Positions 19,364 to 29,529 of a stretch of 64,000 bases of DNA are shown here, one piece after another; the stretch's first letter is position 1; each line of letters starts with the position of its first letter. Position numbers and translations under genes: made by a program. Source of the stretch: Candidatus Peregrinibacteria bacterium GW2011_GWF2_38_29 (GTDB lineage: Bacteria; Patescibacteriota; Gracilibacteria; UBA1369; UBA12463); NCBI GenBank assembly GCA_000992695.1, contig LBUS01000002.1, positions 62,001 through 126,000 of the forward strand, in the 5' to 3' direction. The notes under the pieces were generated by a model. It ran no database searches. It was not told the origin of the DNA and saw only the letters and a list, made by a program, of their open reading frames with translations.

Positions 19364-21136
19364 ATGGCAGACTTAGTTGCGGACATAAAGGCGCGGCTTT
19401 CTATTGAGGATGTTGTTGCAAATTACATCCCTTTAAAACGTGCCGGCAGAAGTTTTAAGGCGTGTTGTCCTTTTCACAATGAAAAGACGCCTAGTTTCGT
19501 TGTGAGTCCGGAAAAGCAAATTGCTTATTGTTTTGGGTGTCATCAGGGTGGCGATATGTTTAAATTTGTTGAGCAGGTTGAGAATACGGATTTTATGGGA
19601 GCTATGCGGATTTTGGCGGATCGGGCGGGACTTAAGCTTGAAGATTATAAAATTGAAACCGATAAGCCAAGAATCAGTAAATCCGAGAAAGAGACTTTAA
19701 TTCAGATGCACGAGGCTGCCGCAGAATATTTTGTTGACAATTTATGGAATACCGAAGATGGCAAAAAGGTCATGCAGTATTTGAAAAATCGAGGAATGAC
19801 AGATGTGATAATCAGGCATTTTAAAGTTGGTTTTGCGCCGGATAATGACAGTGGACTTATTGATCATTTAGTTAAAAAAGGCTTTCAAAAGAGTGCGATG
19901 ATTAAATCCGGTTTGGTTACAAGTAAAGACGTTTCTTCGGATAAGATTTTTGATAAATTTCGAATGCGGCTTATGTTCCCGATTGCAGATGCCACGGGCA
20001 ACGTTATTGCTTTTGGTGGACGTGCTTTAAAAGACGCGCAAGAGCCAAAATATTTGAATTCTCCGGAAACGGAAATTTATCACAAGGGTTCTGTTTTATA
20101 TGGACTTTATTATGCAAAGAAGGCCATTAAAGATGCTGACGAAGTCGTTGTGGTTGAAGGATATATGGATACTTTGATGTCTTTTCAATCCGGAATTGAA
20201 AACGTTGTTGCGAGTTCCGGAACAGCGCTTACGCAGGAGCACGCGCGTATGATTAAAAGAATAACTTCAAACGCTGTTTTTGCGTTTGATAATGATAATG
20301 CCGGACAGGAAGCTTCTAAGCGCGCGTTTATTATTGCGCAGGAACAGGAAATGTCGATTAAATTTTTGAAAGTTCCGCATGGCAAAGATCCTGCTGATAG
20401 CGCGAAAGAGAATCCGGATGAGCTTAAGGCTGCTATTAAGAATGCAAAGCCGTTTTTGGAAGTGTTTTTTGATAATTTGGCCGGGAGGTTTGATTTGAAT
20501 GATCAGGCGCAATTAATGGAATTTTTGCGTGAATGTATGTCTGTTTTGAGCGCTGTTAAAAATAATATTATTCAAGATTTGGCTGTAAGAAGTCTTTCTG
20601 CGAGGATAAACGTGAAAGAGGAAAAAATTTATGACGAAATCGAAAGATATAAGAGCTTGGCCTTAAAACAGCCGCAAAGTAAAATGAAGGAGCCTCCTTC
20701 AGATAATGGTGCAAATGTTAAAAAGATGTCTGCAGAAGATACGATTTTAGCTATACTTTTTCTTTACCCTGAACTTTTTTCAACAATTGATTCCAGGATT
20801 GATGAAAATGATTTTGAAAATGAATTAAAATCGCTTTACAAAACCTTTGTCACTCAAGACGGTTCTATTACTGATGCAATTCTGAAAAATTTAGATTCTG
20901 AGCAAGAGCGTAACCGCGTACATTTTTTGAGTTTATATGCTGAATCTAGGTACGAAAATATTAAAGCTGAAGCCGTTAGGAAGGATTTTGACCAGCTTGT
21001 ACAACACGTTGTTTCAAAGAAAATGGTTGTTAAAAAAGAAGAGCTGAAGAAAATGATCAAAGAGGCTGATAGAAAAGGAGATATGGGAGGGCGAGAAGCT
21101 CTTCTGAACGATCTACAAAAGTTATGTTCCAAATAA
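19364..21136 (+). CDS. dnaG: DNA primase
   Basis: Zn finger [30 protein letters not shown] and [21 protein letters not shown] at 19364. Confidence 0.96.
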   Translation: MADLVADIKARLSIEDVVANYIPLKRAGRSFKACCPFHNEKTPSFVVSPEKQIAYCFGCHQGGDMFKFVEQVENTDFMGAMRILADRAGLKLEDYKIETDKPRISKSEKETLIQMHEAAAEYFVDNLWNTEDGKKVMQYLKNRGMTDVIIRHFKVGFAPDNDSGLIDHLVKKGFQKSAMIKSGLVTSKDVSSDKIFDKFRMRLMFPIADATGNVIAFGGRALKDAQEPKYLNSPETEIYHKGSVLYGLYYAKKAIKDADEVVVVEGYMDTLMSFQSGIENVVASSGTALTQEHARMIKRITSNAVFAFDNDNAGQEASKRAFIIAQEQEMSIKFLKVPHGKDPADSAKENPDELKAAIKNAKPFLEVFFDNLAGRFDLNDQAQLMEFLRECMSVLSAVKNNIIQDLAVRSLSARINVKEEKIYDEIERYKSLALKQPQSKMKEPPSDNGANVKKMSAEDTILAILFLYPELFSTIDSRIDENDFENELKSLYKTFVTQDGSITDAILKNLDSEQERNRVHFLSLYAESRYENIKAEAVRKDFDQLVQHVVSKKMVVKKEELKKMIKEADRKGDMGGREALLNDLQKLCSK

Positions 21137-21149
21137 AATAATTGAATTT

Positions 21150-22286
21150 ATGGCAAAAATTAAAAAGTTTATAGTGCACCCGACCGATGATAGATTGGCC
21201 GGTTTTCCAAAAGAGGTTCAGGATCTTGTTAAAAAAGGTCGTGGACAAGGTTTTATTACACAGGAAGAGCTTCTTAAAGCTGTTCCACATGCGGAAGATG
21301 ACGTTATTCTTCTGGATGAGATTTATAGTTTATTTTTGGATTGTGGAGTTGAGGTTATTGATATGAAAGAGGCTGATTCTATGATTTGGGATGCTGAGCC
21401 AAAAGATGAAGTTACGCCTGAGGTTGTTCGTGTTGATAAAAAGAAAAAAACTTCTGATTATAACGAGATTGCGAATGATTCAATTAGACTTTATTTATGC
21501 GAAATTGGTAAAGTTTCGCTTTTGAACGGTAAGCAAGAAGTTGATCTTGCGAGACGTATTCTTAAGGGTGATCAGTCTGCAAAACAACAGCTTGCGGAAG
21601 CCAACTTGAGACTTGTTGTCAGTATTGCTAAAAAATATATTGGACGCGGTCTTTCTTTCTTGGATTTAATTCAGGAAGGGAATATTGGTCTTTTCCGTGC
21701 GGTTGAAAAATTTGATGCGAAAAGAGGATTTAAATTTTCAACATATGCAACTTGGTGGATTCGTCAGGCTATAACTCGTGCTATTGCAGATCAAGCCAGA
21801 ACGATTCGTATTCCGGTTCATATGGTTGAAACGATTAATAAGCTTACTCATACGCAAAGAAGACTTGTGCAAGAACTTGGTCGCGAACCTTTGATTGAAG
21901 AGCTTGCGGCTGAAATGGACATGGATATAAAAAAGATTAAACACATTCTTAAGATTTCTCAGGATATTGTTTCTTTGGAAGCGCCGGTTGGTGCTGAGGA
22001 AGATAGCAAATTGGGCGATTTTATTGAGGACGACGATACTTTGAGCCCATCTGATAATACAAATAGACAGCTTGTTAAAGAGAATATTCTGAGTTTGCTT
22101 CAATATTTAACCCCACGCGAAAGAAAGATTATTGAAATGCGTTTTGGGCTTAAAGATGGCGTTGGACATACTTTGGAAGAAGTTGGTCGTGAATTTAAAG
22201 TTACACGTGAAAGAATTAGACAAATTGAAGCAAAGGTTTTGCAAAAGTTAAAAGAACATCCGCTTAGTGCGAAGATTCGTCCATGA
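21150..22286 (+). CDS. rpoD: Housekeeping RNA polymerase sigma factor
   Basis: [55 protein letters not shown]; region 4.2 [18 protein letters not shown]. Confidence 0.96.
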   Translation: MAKIKKFIVHPTDDRLAGFPKEVQDLVKKGRGQGFITQEELLKAVPHAEDDVILLDEIYSLFLDCGVEVIDMKEADSMIWDAEPKDEVTPEVVRVDKKKKTSDYNEIANDSIRLYLCEIGKVSLLNGKQEVDLARRILKGDQSAKQQLAEANLRLVVSIAKKYIGRGLSFLDLIQEGNIGLFRAVEKFDAKRGFKFSTYATWWIRQAITRAIADQARTIRIPVHMVETINKLTHTQRRLVQELGREPLIEELAAEMDMDIKKIKHILKISQDIVSLEAPVGAEEDSKLGDFIEDDDTLSPSDNTNRQLVKENILSLLQYLTPRERKIIEMRFGLKDGVGHTLEEVGREFKVTRERIRQIEAKVLQKLKEHPLSAKIRP

Positions 22287-22328
22287 TGACGAAATTTTAA
22301 ATATCAATTATCAATTACCAAAATAATT

Positions 22329-22850
22329 ATGGCAGACGAACAAAATCAAACACAAGGAGGAGGACAGGTCGGCGATGATAAAATGACTTTTGTTACTAAA
22401 GAAGGTCTTCAAAAGATCCAAGAAGAGCTTGAAAATCTTAAAAACGTAAAAAGAAAGGACGTCGTTGAGAGAATCAAGGAAGCTATTACTTATGGTGATC
22501 TTTCTGAGAACTCTGAATATGAAGATGCGAAAAATGAACAAGCTTTCGTTGAAGGTAGAATCATTGAGCTTGAAGACAAGGTCAAATATGCAAAAATTAT
22601 TGATGAAAAGAAAAAATCTGCAAATCAGGTTAGAATTGGCAGCACTGTGACAATAAGAAGAGTTGGAAAAAAGTCTGCTGAATCAGAAGAATATATAGTT
22701 GTTGGTTCAACTGAAGCAGATCCTGTAAATGGCAAGATCTCAAACGAATCGCCTGTTGGCAAAGCTTTGCTTGGCAAAGAAGATGGCGAAACTGTAAAAG
22801 TTTCCGCTCCAGCCGGTTTTATTGAATATGAGATCGTGAAAGTGAAATAA
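22329..22850 (+). CDS. greA: Transcription elongation factor GreA
   Basis: DLSENSEYEDAKNEQAFVEGRIIELEDKVKYAKII. Confidence 0.94.
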   Translation: MADEQNQTQGGGQVGDDKMTFVTKEGLQKIQEELENLKNVKRKDVVERIKEAITYGDLSENSEYEDAKNEQAFVEGRIIELEDKVKYAKIIDEKKKSANQVRIGSTVTIRRVGKKSAESEEYIVVGSTEADPVNGKISNESPVGKALLGKEDGETVKVSAPAGFIEYEIVKVK

Positions 22851-22860
22851 ACATAATAAA

Positions 22861-23580
22861 ATGCGATTCGGACCATCTCTAAAGGTTATTTCCGAGGCAA
22901 CTCTTGTGATTGGGTTTTTTGTTGTTGGGTTTTATATGGTTTTGAGTATTTATGGTTATAGGTACGATACGATTCTTAATGACTTTGAAAAGACCAGCAT
23001 TGTTGATCTTGGAGGCTATTTGAAAGATGTTGATGTTTTTTTGGATGACGTTAAGGTTTCCAATAAGCTTCCTTTTACAATTCGAGGAGTTAATCCTGGA
23101 ATTCATCACGTAGTCGTAAAGGGGCCTTCGCATTTTGATTTTAAGGCGTTTTTGAATGTTAGTAATGATTTAGTTTCAAAAATAGACTCAGTTATTCTTA
23201 TGCCTGATAAAATCGTTTTTAATGAGGTCGTTTTTGATCCGGCTTTTAAGTTTGAAAGTGAGGTTTATGCCGATAGGAGTGTTTATTCTAATGGCAATGA
23301 GGTTTGGTTTGTTAATCCTGATGGTGTAAAAAAACTTATCTCAAGGATGTATTCTCCCGTGACGATGGTGAAATTATTTTCAGATGGATATAGTTTGCTT
23401 TTCGTTCGCGATAAGAAGCTCTTTTTTTGTGATCAGCTAATGCAAAACTGCTATGCGCTTCGTGATTACAAAGAAGGGGATTTGTTTATTTCAAAAGCCG
23501 GTAAGATTTTTTATAAGGAAAAATCCGGGAAAATCTTTGAGTTTGAGATTATGAAGGAAAGTTCTATCTATGCTTTTTAG
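22861..23580 (+). CDS. Membrane-anchored protein with PEGA-like region
   Basis: TM near N-terminus; VDVFLDDVKVSNKLPFTIRGVNPGIHHVVVKGP resembles PEGA repeats. Confidence 0.55.
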   Translation: MRFGPSLKVISEATLVIGFFVVGFYMVLSIYGYRYDTILNDFEKTSIVDLGGYLKDVDVFLDDVKVSNKLPFTIRGVNPGIHHVVVKGPSHFDFKAFLNVSNDLVSKIDSVILMPDKIVFNEVVFDPAFKFESEVYADRSVYSNGNEVWFVNPDGVKKLISRMYSPVTMVKLFSDGYSLLFVRDKKLFFCDQLMQNCYALRDYKEGDLFISKAGKIFYKEKSGKIFEFEIMKESSIYAF

Positions 23581-23959
23581 TCGTGTATTTCGGAATGTTC
23601 ATTTTAGCTGCGATTTCTTTGCTTTCTTTTTTATATTTCTTGAAGAATGTATAGACCTGTTTGCCTGTCCAATAAACAAATATTAAAAGCGTAAAATAAA
23701 GCATGAATCTCATGCTGAAGAATGCGATATTCTCATAGCGCGAGAATACGAGGAAGCCTATTATTGCTGCAAAATATAACAAATTTAGAGGTACGGTTCC
23801 AAAATTCTTTTTAAACGCCGGATTCTTGTGTTTTTTGATTAAGAATCTTGATATTAATGCGCCTGTCAATAATATTAAAAAAAGCACTAAGAATATCGTA
23901 TAGAAGCTAAATTTTACGCCTGGAGCAGGGGAGAATAAGTATTTTAGAATGTCATTCAT
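23564..23959 (-). CDS. Hypothetical membrane protein
   Basis: 131 aa, about three TM helices; complete ORF. Confidence 0.5.
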   Translation of the reverse strand: MNDILKYLFSPAPGVKFSFYTIFLVLFLILLTGALISRFLIKKHKNPAFKKNFGTVPLNLLYFAAIIGFLVFSRYENIAFFSMRFMLYFTLLIFVYWTGKQVYTFFKKYKKESKEIAAKMNIPKYTTKKHR

Positions 23960-23964
23960 GGTTG

Positions 23965-24756
23965 TTATTTTTTAAGTTTTTTTATTATTGGGTCGAACAA
24001 ATTATACCTATTTAGAAAAAATATTAAAGAGATTATGAATACTGACATGGAAGCTATGTGTGCGAATCTTATTCCTAATATTTCAAGAGCTTCATTTCCG
24101 CGCCAGAATTCTTCCAAAAATCTAAAGCCGCTGTATGAAATTATTCCAATAAACATTATATTTCCTTGTTTGATTTTGTTTTTTAGCATCAAGACGCCTA
24201 AAGTGATCGTTAGCACTATTAGGAATAATGTGCCATATATTTGCACCGGATGTATTGGGATTGTGTATGGGATTTCTATATTTTCAAAACTTATTCCCCA
24301 TGGGAGTTCTGTTGGAGAACCATAGTTCGTTCCATCGAAAAAGGCTCCAATATAACCAAAGATCATCCCCAGCAATATGGAAACCGTCAATACGTCGCCC
24401 CATTTCATCATGTTCTCACGTGTGCGTTTTGCATACCAATAAAATGCAATTGTTATTCCTGCGATTGCGCCCCAAAAAGACAGCCCTTTATCCCATATTG
24501 AGATTAGTCCAAATAGCTTGTTAAGGCCAAAATCTGAGAAGTAGTAATCCAGATTTTTAAATATAAAAACCATTCTCGAGACTATTAATCCGGATAATAA
24601 TATTTTGAAAAAATAAATGCGCAGAAAGTTTAATTTTAGCCTTAACGTGAGTGCAAATTTTGTTAGAGATAAGCTGCCGACAAGGAATCCCATAATAATA
24701 AATACCCATAAGGTGTTTATGGCTATTGGTCCGTATTCAAAGAGTATTGGGTACAT
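23965..24756 (-). CDS. lgt: Prolipoprotein diacylglyceryl transferase
   Basis: DKGLSFWGAIAGI, FGYIGAFFDGTNYGSPTELPWG, HPVQIYGTL, GFRFLEEFWRG. Confidence 0.88.
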   Translation of the reverse strand: MYPILFEYGPIAINTLWVFIIMGFLVGSLSLTKFALTLRLKLNFLRIYFFKILLSGLIVSRMVFIFKNLDYYFSDFGLNKLFGLISIWDKGLSFWGAIAGITIAFYWYAKRTRENMMKWGDVLTVSILLGMIFGYIGAFFDGTNYGSPTELPWGISFENIEIPYTIPIHPVQIYGTLFLIVLTITLGVLMLKNKIKQGNIMFIGIISYSGFRFLEEFWRGNEALEILGIRFAHIASMSVFIISLIFFLNRYNLFDPIIKKLKK

Positions 24757-26153
24757 TAAAAGTTAAGTATGATTAATGTTGATAATATTAATATGAGTAT
24801 AAATGCTAGAATCGCACTTGCAAGATTTTTCTTAAATAACATGTTGCGCGCGGTAAATGTTATGTTTGTTATGAATAAAATTGCCGTAATGTAATTGAAT
24901 TGAACGGATTTTTGGATTGCGAATATTGAGCTTTCCGCATTTTCAATTATGTTTTTTGAAATGATATATTCTGAAATGATGTAAAACGTTAGGTAGAAAG
25001 CCAATAAATATCCGGAAAGAATTGTTAATTCGTCGATTGCTTTATTAAATAGCGAGTCTTGTTCAAGGCTGTCGCGCTCCTGTTTGATTTTGTCTTGTAT
25101 GGATTTGATTTCACTTTCAACCTGCTCTTTTTCGTATAAAAGTTTTTTGATCGTTTCTTGCATTTCATTTAGCACTTCTTCGGAGATTTCTTTTTTATAA
25201 ATCTTATTGTAATCGTTGAGTTTTTGTTTGACTATGCGGAGTTTGGTTTTAGCCTCTGTTAAGCGCGGATCTTCTTCTAAGCTTTCTTCTATAAATTCGA
25301 AAAATTGGTTTAAAAATTTATTTATCGAGGAAGGCCTCACCGAGTTTACAATATTGTTATTTCTCCATGTTGCGATTCTGCCTAAAATGTCTTGTTTAAG
25401 CGTTTTTCCAAGCTTATTTCTTTGGATATCGCTAAGCATTGTTTTTATTTCGATGTTGAATGCTTGGACTTTTGCATCATTTGCTTTTTGAGCTATATAT
25501 ATTTCTTGATTTTGTATGTACCTAAGCAAATCTTCGCTTAAATGAGCGATATAATCGGTGTTTGAACTCGTTTTAAGACGCATAAGCCTGTCTTTTCTTT
25601 TTTCTATATTTTCATATTCTTCAGGCTTTATTATTTCTCCAAAATTTTTAAATAATTCTTCAATTTTTTTAACGACAAAGTCAACTTGGGCGGCGACATA
25701 TTTGCTTTGTACTTCTTTATCGTCGAGCGTTTTTTTGGCGGCCATTGTAGCGTCACTTTCCTGTCCGGTTTGTTCTTTTTTGAATTCCGTATATAAATCA
25801 ATTACGCCTTTTTGTTTTTCAGTTTCTTTTTCTTCAATTGTTGCCGCGCCTTTACAAAGAGTCTCAACCGCGAGGTGATATTCTTGATTTAGCTTTTTAA
25901 ATGCGGAATATTTGTCTTTTGCTTCTATTGTACCTTTTACTTTTTTATTGTTTTGATCAACCGCTTCAAATTCGTATTTAACAATTTTACCGATGATTTT
26001 CTTTTCTTCCAGATCGGAAATCGGCGTAATATCCAGCACCGAGAACTCCATTTTATTAAGTTTTTCTCGGGCAGAATTTTCATTTTCCGCTTCGATGATC
26101 CCGTCAAGTTGGTTGCCTTCTTGATTTATGACGGTGTAACTAAACTTTTGCAT
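24756..26153 (-). CDS. Protein with two tandem PilC/GspF N-terminal-like motifs, coiled coil and C-terminal TMs
   Basis: FSYTVINQEGNQLDGIIEAENENSAREKLNKMEFSVLDI and YEFEAVDQNNKKVKGTIEAKDKYSAFKKLNQEYHLAVETL. Confidence 0.55.
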   Translation of the reverse strand: MQKFSYTVINQEGNQLDGIIEAENENSAREKLNKMEFSVLDITPISDLEEKKIIGKIVKYEFEAVDQNNKKVKGTIEAKDKYSAFKKLNQEYHLAVETLCKGAATIEEKETEKQKGVIDLYTEFKKEQTGQESDATMAAKKTLDDKEVQSKYVAAQVDFVVKKIEELFKNFGEIIKPEEYENIEKRKDRLMRLKTSSNTDYIAHLSEDLLRYIQNQEIYIAQKANDAKVQAFNIEIKTMLSDIQRNKLGKTLKQDILGRIATWRNNNIVNSVRPSSINKFLNQFFEFIEESLEEDPRLTEAKTKLRIVKQKLNDYNKIYKKEISEEVLNEMQETIKKLLYEKEQVESEIKSIQDKIKQERDSLEQDSLFNKAIDELTILSGYLLAFYLTFYIISEYIISKNIIENAESSIFAIQKSVQFNYITAILFITNITFTARNMLFKKNLASAILAFILILILSTLIILNF

Positions 26154-26156
26154 TTT

Positions 26157-26226
26157 ATTTATATAGGCCTGTGCTTTTTATTTATATAGACCTGTACTAC
26201 TTCGTAGCGGTCTGCTGAGCGGCCTG
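26157..26226. repeat. Dispersed hairpin element, copy 1 (contains two nested AGRCC/GGYCT stems)
   Basis: TTTATATAGGCCTGTGC...TTTATATAGACCTGTACTACTTCGTAGCGGTCTGCTGAGCGGCCTG. Confidence 0.7.
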
Positions 26227-27828
26227 TTTAATGAATGCGAAAAACAGAGGATGTGGACGTAATGGGCGCGATAGGAATTCCGGATGGAACTGTGTGCCTA
26301 TCATGAAGGGGTGTCCTTTGATTTCCGCGATTTCAACCAATTTTTCCTTTTCATATAGTCCGCTGATTATAAAGCCAAACGGTTCGAGCTTTTCTATGTA
26401 ATCATTGTTGAATTCGTAGCGATGTCTGTGGCGTTCTTCGATTCTGTCTGTTTTGTAAGCCTTTTCTGTGAGGGTGCCTTTTGTAAGTTTGCAAGGATAT
26501 GCGCCAAGCCTGAGCGTGCCACCTTTATCTCTTTGATGCGATTGTCCGGGTAAAAAGTGAATTATGTATTTTGATTTATCCAATTTGCATTGTTCGTCAA
26601 ATTCTTCGGATGTGATTTTTGAGTCTTTAAGCATTGCGCGAGCGAATTCTATGCTCATAATTTGCATTCCAAGACAAAGTCCAAAATATGGAATTTTGTT
26701 TTCTCTCGCATATTTTGCGGCCATAACTTTTCCTTCAATTCCACGTATTCCAAAGCCGCCCGGAACAAGAATTCCATCGCAAGATTTGAGGTCTTTCCAA
26801 GCTTCTTTGTCTTTTTGCTCGAGTTTTTCAGAGTCTATCCATAAAGTTTTTAATTTGCGTTTATTATGGTAGCAAGCGATTTTTAGTGATTCGATGACGC
26901 TTAAATATGCATCGCCAAGTCCGGTATATTTTCCGACCAGTCCGATTTTTAAAACGGGTCTATGTGCTTTTATTTCACCAACAAGATTTCTCCATGCTTT
27001 TAAATCAGGTTTTAATTTGCCAAGATTGAGTTTTTTGGCTATCAGTTCAGTCATGTGATAATCTTCATAAATAAGCGGTACTTCGTATATTGATTTAACG
27101 GTTGTTCCCGGAATTACAGCTTCTTCTCCAACGTCGCAGAAAAGTGATATTTTTTTAAGAAGTTCTTTTGAAATTTTTTGATCAGCTCTTGCAATGATTA
27201 TATCCGGCTGAATACCAATTGAGCGAAGTTCACGCACAGATGCTTGAGTTGGCTTTGTTTTGAGCTCTTTTGATGCTTCAAGATATGGGAGAAGGGTGAG
27301 ATGAATAAATAGTGTATTTTCGTGACCGAGTTTGTAACGCATTTGGCGAATTGCTTCAAGGAATGGAAGTCCTTCGATGTCTCCAACCGTTCCGCCTATT
27401 TCAACAAGCATAACATCCGCTTTTGATTGAGTGGCTGCCGAAATTATGCGATTTTGAATTGCGTTCGTGATATGTGGAATAATTTGAATTGTGCCTCCTA
27501 GAAATGTGCCTTTTCTTTCTTTACCAAGAACTTCCGAATATATTTTTCCTGTTGATACGGAAGAAGGTTCGGTTAGATTTTCATCAATGAATCTTTCATA
27601 GTGACCAAGGTCAAGATCGGTTTCCGCTCCGTCATTTGTGACAAAAACTTCTCCATGTTGAAATGGGCTCATTGTGCCCGGATCAATATTTAAATAAGGA
27701 TCCATTTTTTGAACGCATACTTTTAACCCCGCGGCTTTTAAAAGTGTCCCAATCGATGCGATAGCTGTGCCTTTCCCTAAGGAAGAACACACACCACCGG
27801 TGATAAATATATATTTGGGACTTGTCAT
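26197..27828 (-). CDS. pyrG: CTP synthase
   Basis: YIFITGGVCSSLGKGTAIASIGTLLKAAG, amidotransferase PYFGLCLGMQ. Confidence 0.97.
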   Translation of the reverse strand: MTSPKYIFITGGVCSSLGKGTAIASIGTLLKAAGLKVCVQKMDPYLNIDPGTMSPFQHGEVFVTNDGAETDLDLGHYERFIDENLTEPSSVSTGKIYSEVLGKERKGTFLGGTIQIIPHITNAIQNRIISAATQSKADVMLVEIGGTVGDIEGLPFLEAIRQMRYKLGHENTLFIHLTLLPYLEASKELKTKPTQASVRELRSIGIQPDIIIARADQKISKELLKKISLFCDVGEEAVIPGTTVKSIYEVPLIYEDYHMTELIAKKLNLGKLKPDLKAWRNLVGEIKAHRPVLKIGLVGKYTGLGDAYLSVIESLKIACYHNKRKLKTLWIDSEKLEQKDKEAWKDLKSCDGILVPGGFGIRGIEGKVMAAKYARENKIPYFGLCLGMQIMSIEFARAMLKDSKITSEEFDEQCKLDKSKYIIHFLPGQSHQRDKGGTLRLGAYPCKLTKGTLTEKAYKTDRIEERHRHRYEFNNDYIEKLEPFGFIISGLYEKEKLVEIAEIKGHPFMIGTQFHPEFLSRPLRPHPLFFAFIKQAAQQTATK

Positions 27829-27892
27829 AGATTGTTAATTGACTTTATAGCGCAATTTAATTTTCAAATTTCAAACGGAATGCGACCCTGCG

Positions 27893-28873
27893 CTACGCTT
27901 CGGGTCCTAAGCCTGTTTTTTGCTTTACTTTAGCCATTGTTGCGCTTGCGATTTTTTTCGCTTTAATTGCGCCCGTTTTCAATACTTCACTAACATATCT
28001 TAAATCCTTTTGAAGTTCAATTCTTTTTTTGCGAGCGGGTCCAAAATATTCAAGAAGTTTTTTGAGTAATTCTTTTTTTGCGTCGCCGTAGCCAAAATTG
28101 CCGGCTTCATATTTTTTCTTTAAATTTGCAATTTCAGTTGGTGTTGCGATGTATTCATAAAGATGAAAAATCGTGCATTTTTTTGGATCTTTTGGCGATT
28201 CGACAGGTGTTGAATCGGTTACAATGCTCATGACTTGTTTTTGAAGAGTTTTTTCTTCTGCAAAAATTTCAATTACGTTTCCATAGCTTTTGCTCATTTT
28301 ATTAACTCCGTCTGTTCCGCGAACAGTTGCGACATTTTCTTTTATATAAGGTTCCGGAAGTTTGAATGTTTCGCCAAAATGTTTGTTAAAATTGAGAGCT
28401 GTATCGCGGCTGATTTCGACGTGTTGTTTTTGATCTTGGCCAACCGGGATGACGTTCGGTTGATATAAAAGGATATCCGCCGCCATTAAAACCGGATAAT
28501 TAAAAAGTCCGACCGTGGTGTCTTTTTTGCCTTTTGCTTGCGCGTCTTTCCATGCGTGAGCTCTTTCCAGAAATCCCATTGGAGTTATGCAATCAAAAAT
28601 CCAAGCAAGTTCGGAGTGTTCCGGAACGTCGCTTTGTTTGAAGAAAACTGTTTTTTCAGGATCAAGTCCAAGAGCAAGATAATCAAGCGCTAGATTAAGC
28701 GTATTTTCACGCATTATTTTGGCATCGCGTACGGTTGTTAATGCGTGTAAATCGGCAATAAAAAGAAAACATTCGAATTTGCTTTGCATTTCGATGTGTT
28801 GACGGATTGCACCAAGATAATTTCCAAGGTGAATTTTTCCGCTGGGTTGCACGCCTGAAAGAATACGTTTCAT
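27893..28873 (-). CDS. trpS: Tryptophanyl-tRNA synthetase
   Basis: SGVQPSGKIHLGNYLGAI, PVGQDQKQHVE, KMSKSYGN; ATG at 28873. Confidence 0.95.
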   Translation of the reverse strand: MKRILSGVQPSGKIHLGNYLGAIRQHIEMQSKFECFLFIADLHALTTVRDAKIMRENTLNLALDYLALGLDPEKTVFFKQSDVPEHSELAWIFDCITPMGFLERAHAWKDAQAKGKKDTTVGLFNYPVLMAADILLYQPNVIPVGQDQKQHVEISRDTALNFNKHFGETFKLPEPYIKENVATVRGTDGVNKMSKSYGNVIEIFAEEKTLQKQVMSIVTDSTPVESPKDPKKCTIFHLYEYIATPTEIANLKKKYEAGNFGYGDAKKELLKKLLEYFGPARKKRIELQKDLRYVSEVLKTGAIKAKKIASATMAKVKQKTGLGPEA

Positions 28874-28977
28874 GGAATCAAGTATAAGACAAAGATGAAA
28901 ATTTGGCAAAAAACAATATTGCATTGAGATAATTTTAATGTTATTTTTTGTTCCAAATTTATAAAATCATATAAAAG

Positions 28978-29529
28978 ATGACACGATTAGAGGTAGAGAG
29001 AGTTCATGATAACGTCACTTTTCTTAGAAGACGTAGTTTGCTTGAAAGAGTAATGATTTTACCGGTTAAAGCGTCTATAAATGCCATTAGGCGCAATGTT
29101 AGGGATCGATCTAGGCAAATCTTTCAATGCATTGGACTTTCTATGATCGCCTTGGGCTGCCTTGGGTTTATAGAGGACAGGCATGTGAATGAAGCCGTAA
29201 GATTTAAAGGAGCCGTCTTTAAATATGAAAACCCGCAAAAAGATGCTTTTTTTGAAGGTTATAAAATCGTAGATTCTAGGCTTACTCGTGATGCGGATGG
29301 AAAATTAGTTGTTCAAATAACACTAATTGATGGTAGTCGCGTGATGTCTCATTTATCTATTGATGAAATTAAAACGCACATTGAGACTGATGTTGAAATC
29401 GGGTCAATGTCGATTTTCCAGCCTTCGATGTTTTGGAATGGCGCGACGATTTCCGAAGTGAGGTTTGCGCCTTTTATAAGCATGTTAAAGATGAATTTGC
29501 CTTTAATTTTTTTGATGAAAGAAGGGTAG
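28978..29529 (+). CDS. Hypothetical single-TM protein
   Basis: 183-aa ORF; N-terminal two thirds lie in otherwise empty sequence; 3' end overlaps priA antisense. Confidence 0.5.
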   Translation: MTRLEVERVHDNVTFLRRRSLLERVMILPVKASINAIRRNVRDRSRQIFQCIGLSMIALGCLGFIEDRHVNEAVRFKGAVFKYENPQKDAFFEGYKIVDSRLTRDADGKLVVQITLIDGSRVMSHLSIDEIKTHIETDVEIGSMSIFQPSMFWNGATISEVRFAPFISMLKMNLPLIFLMKEG

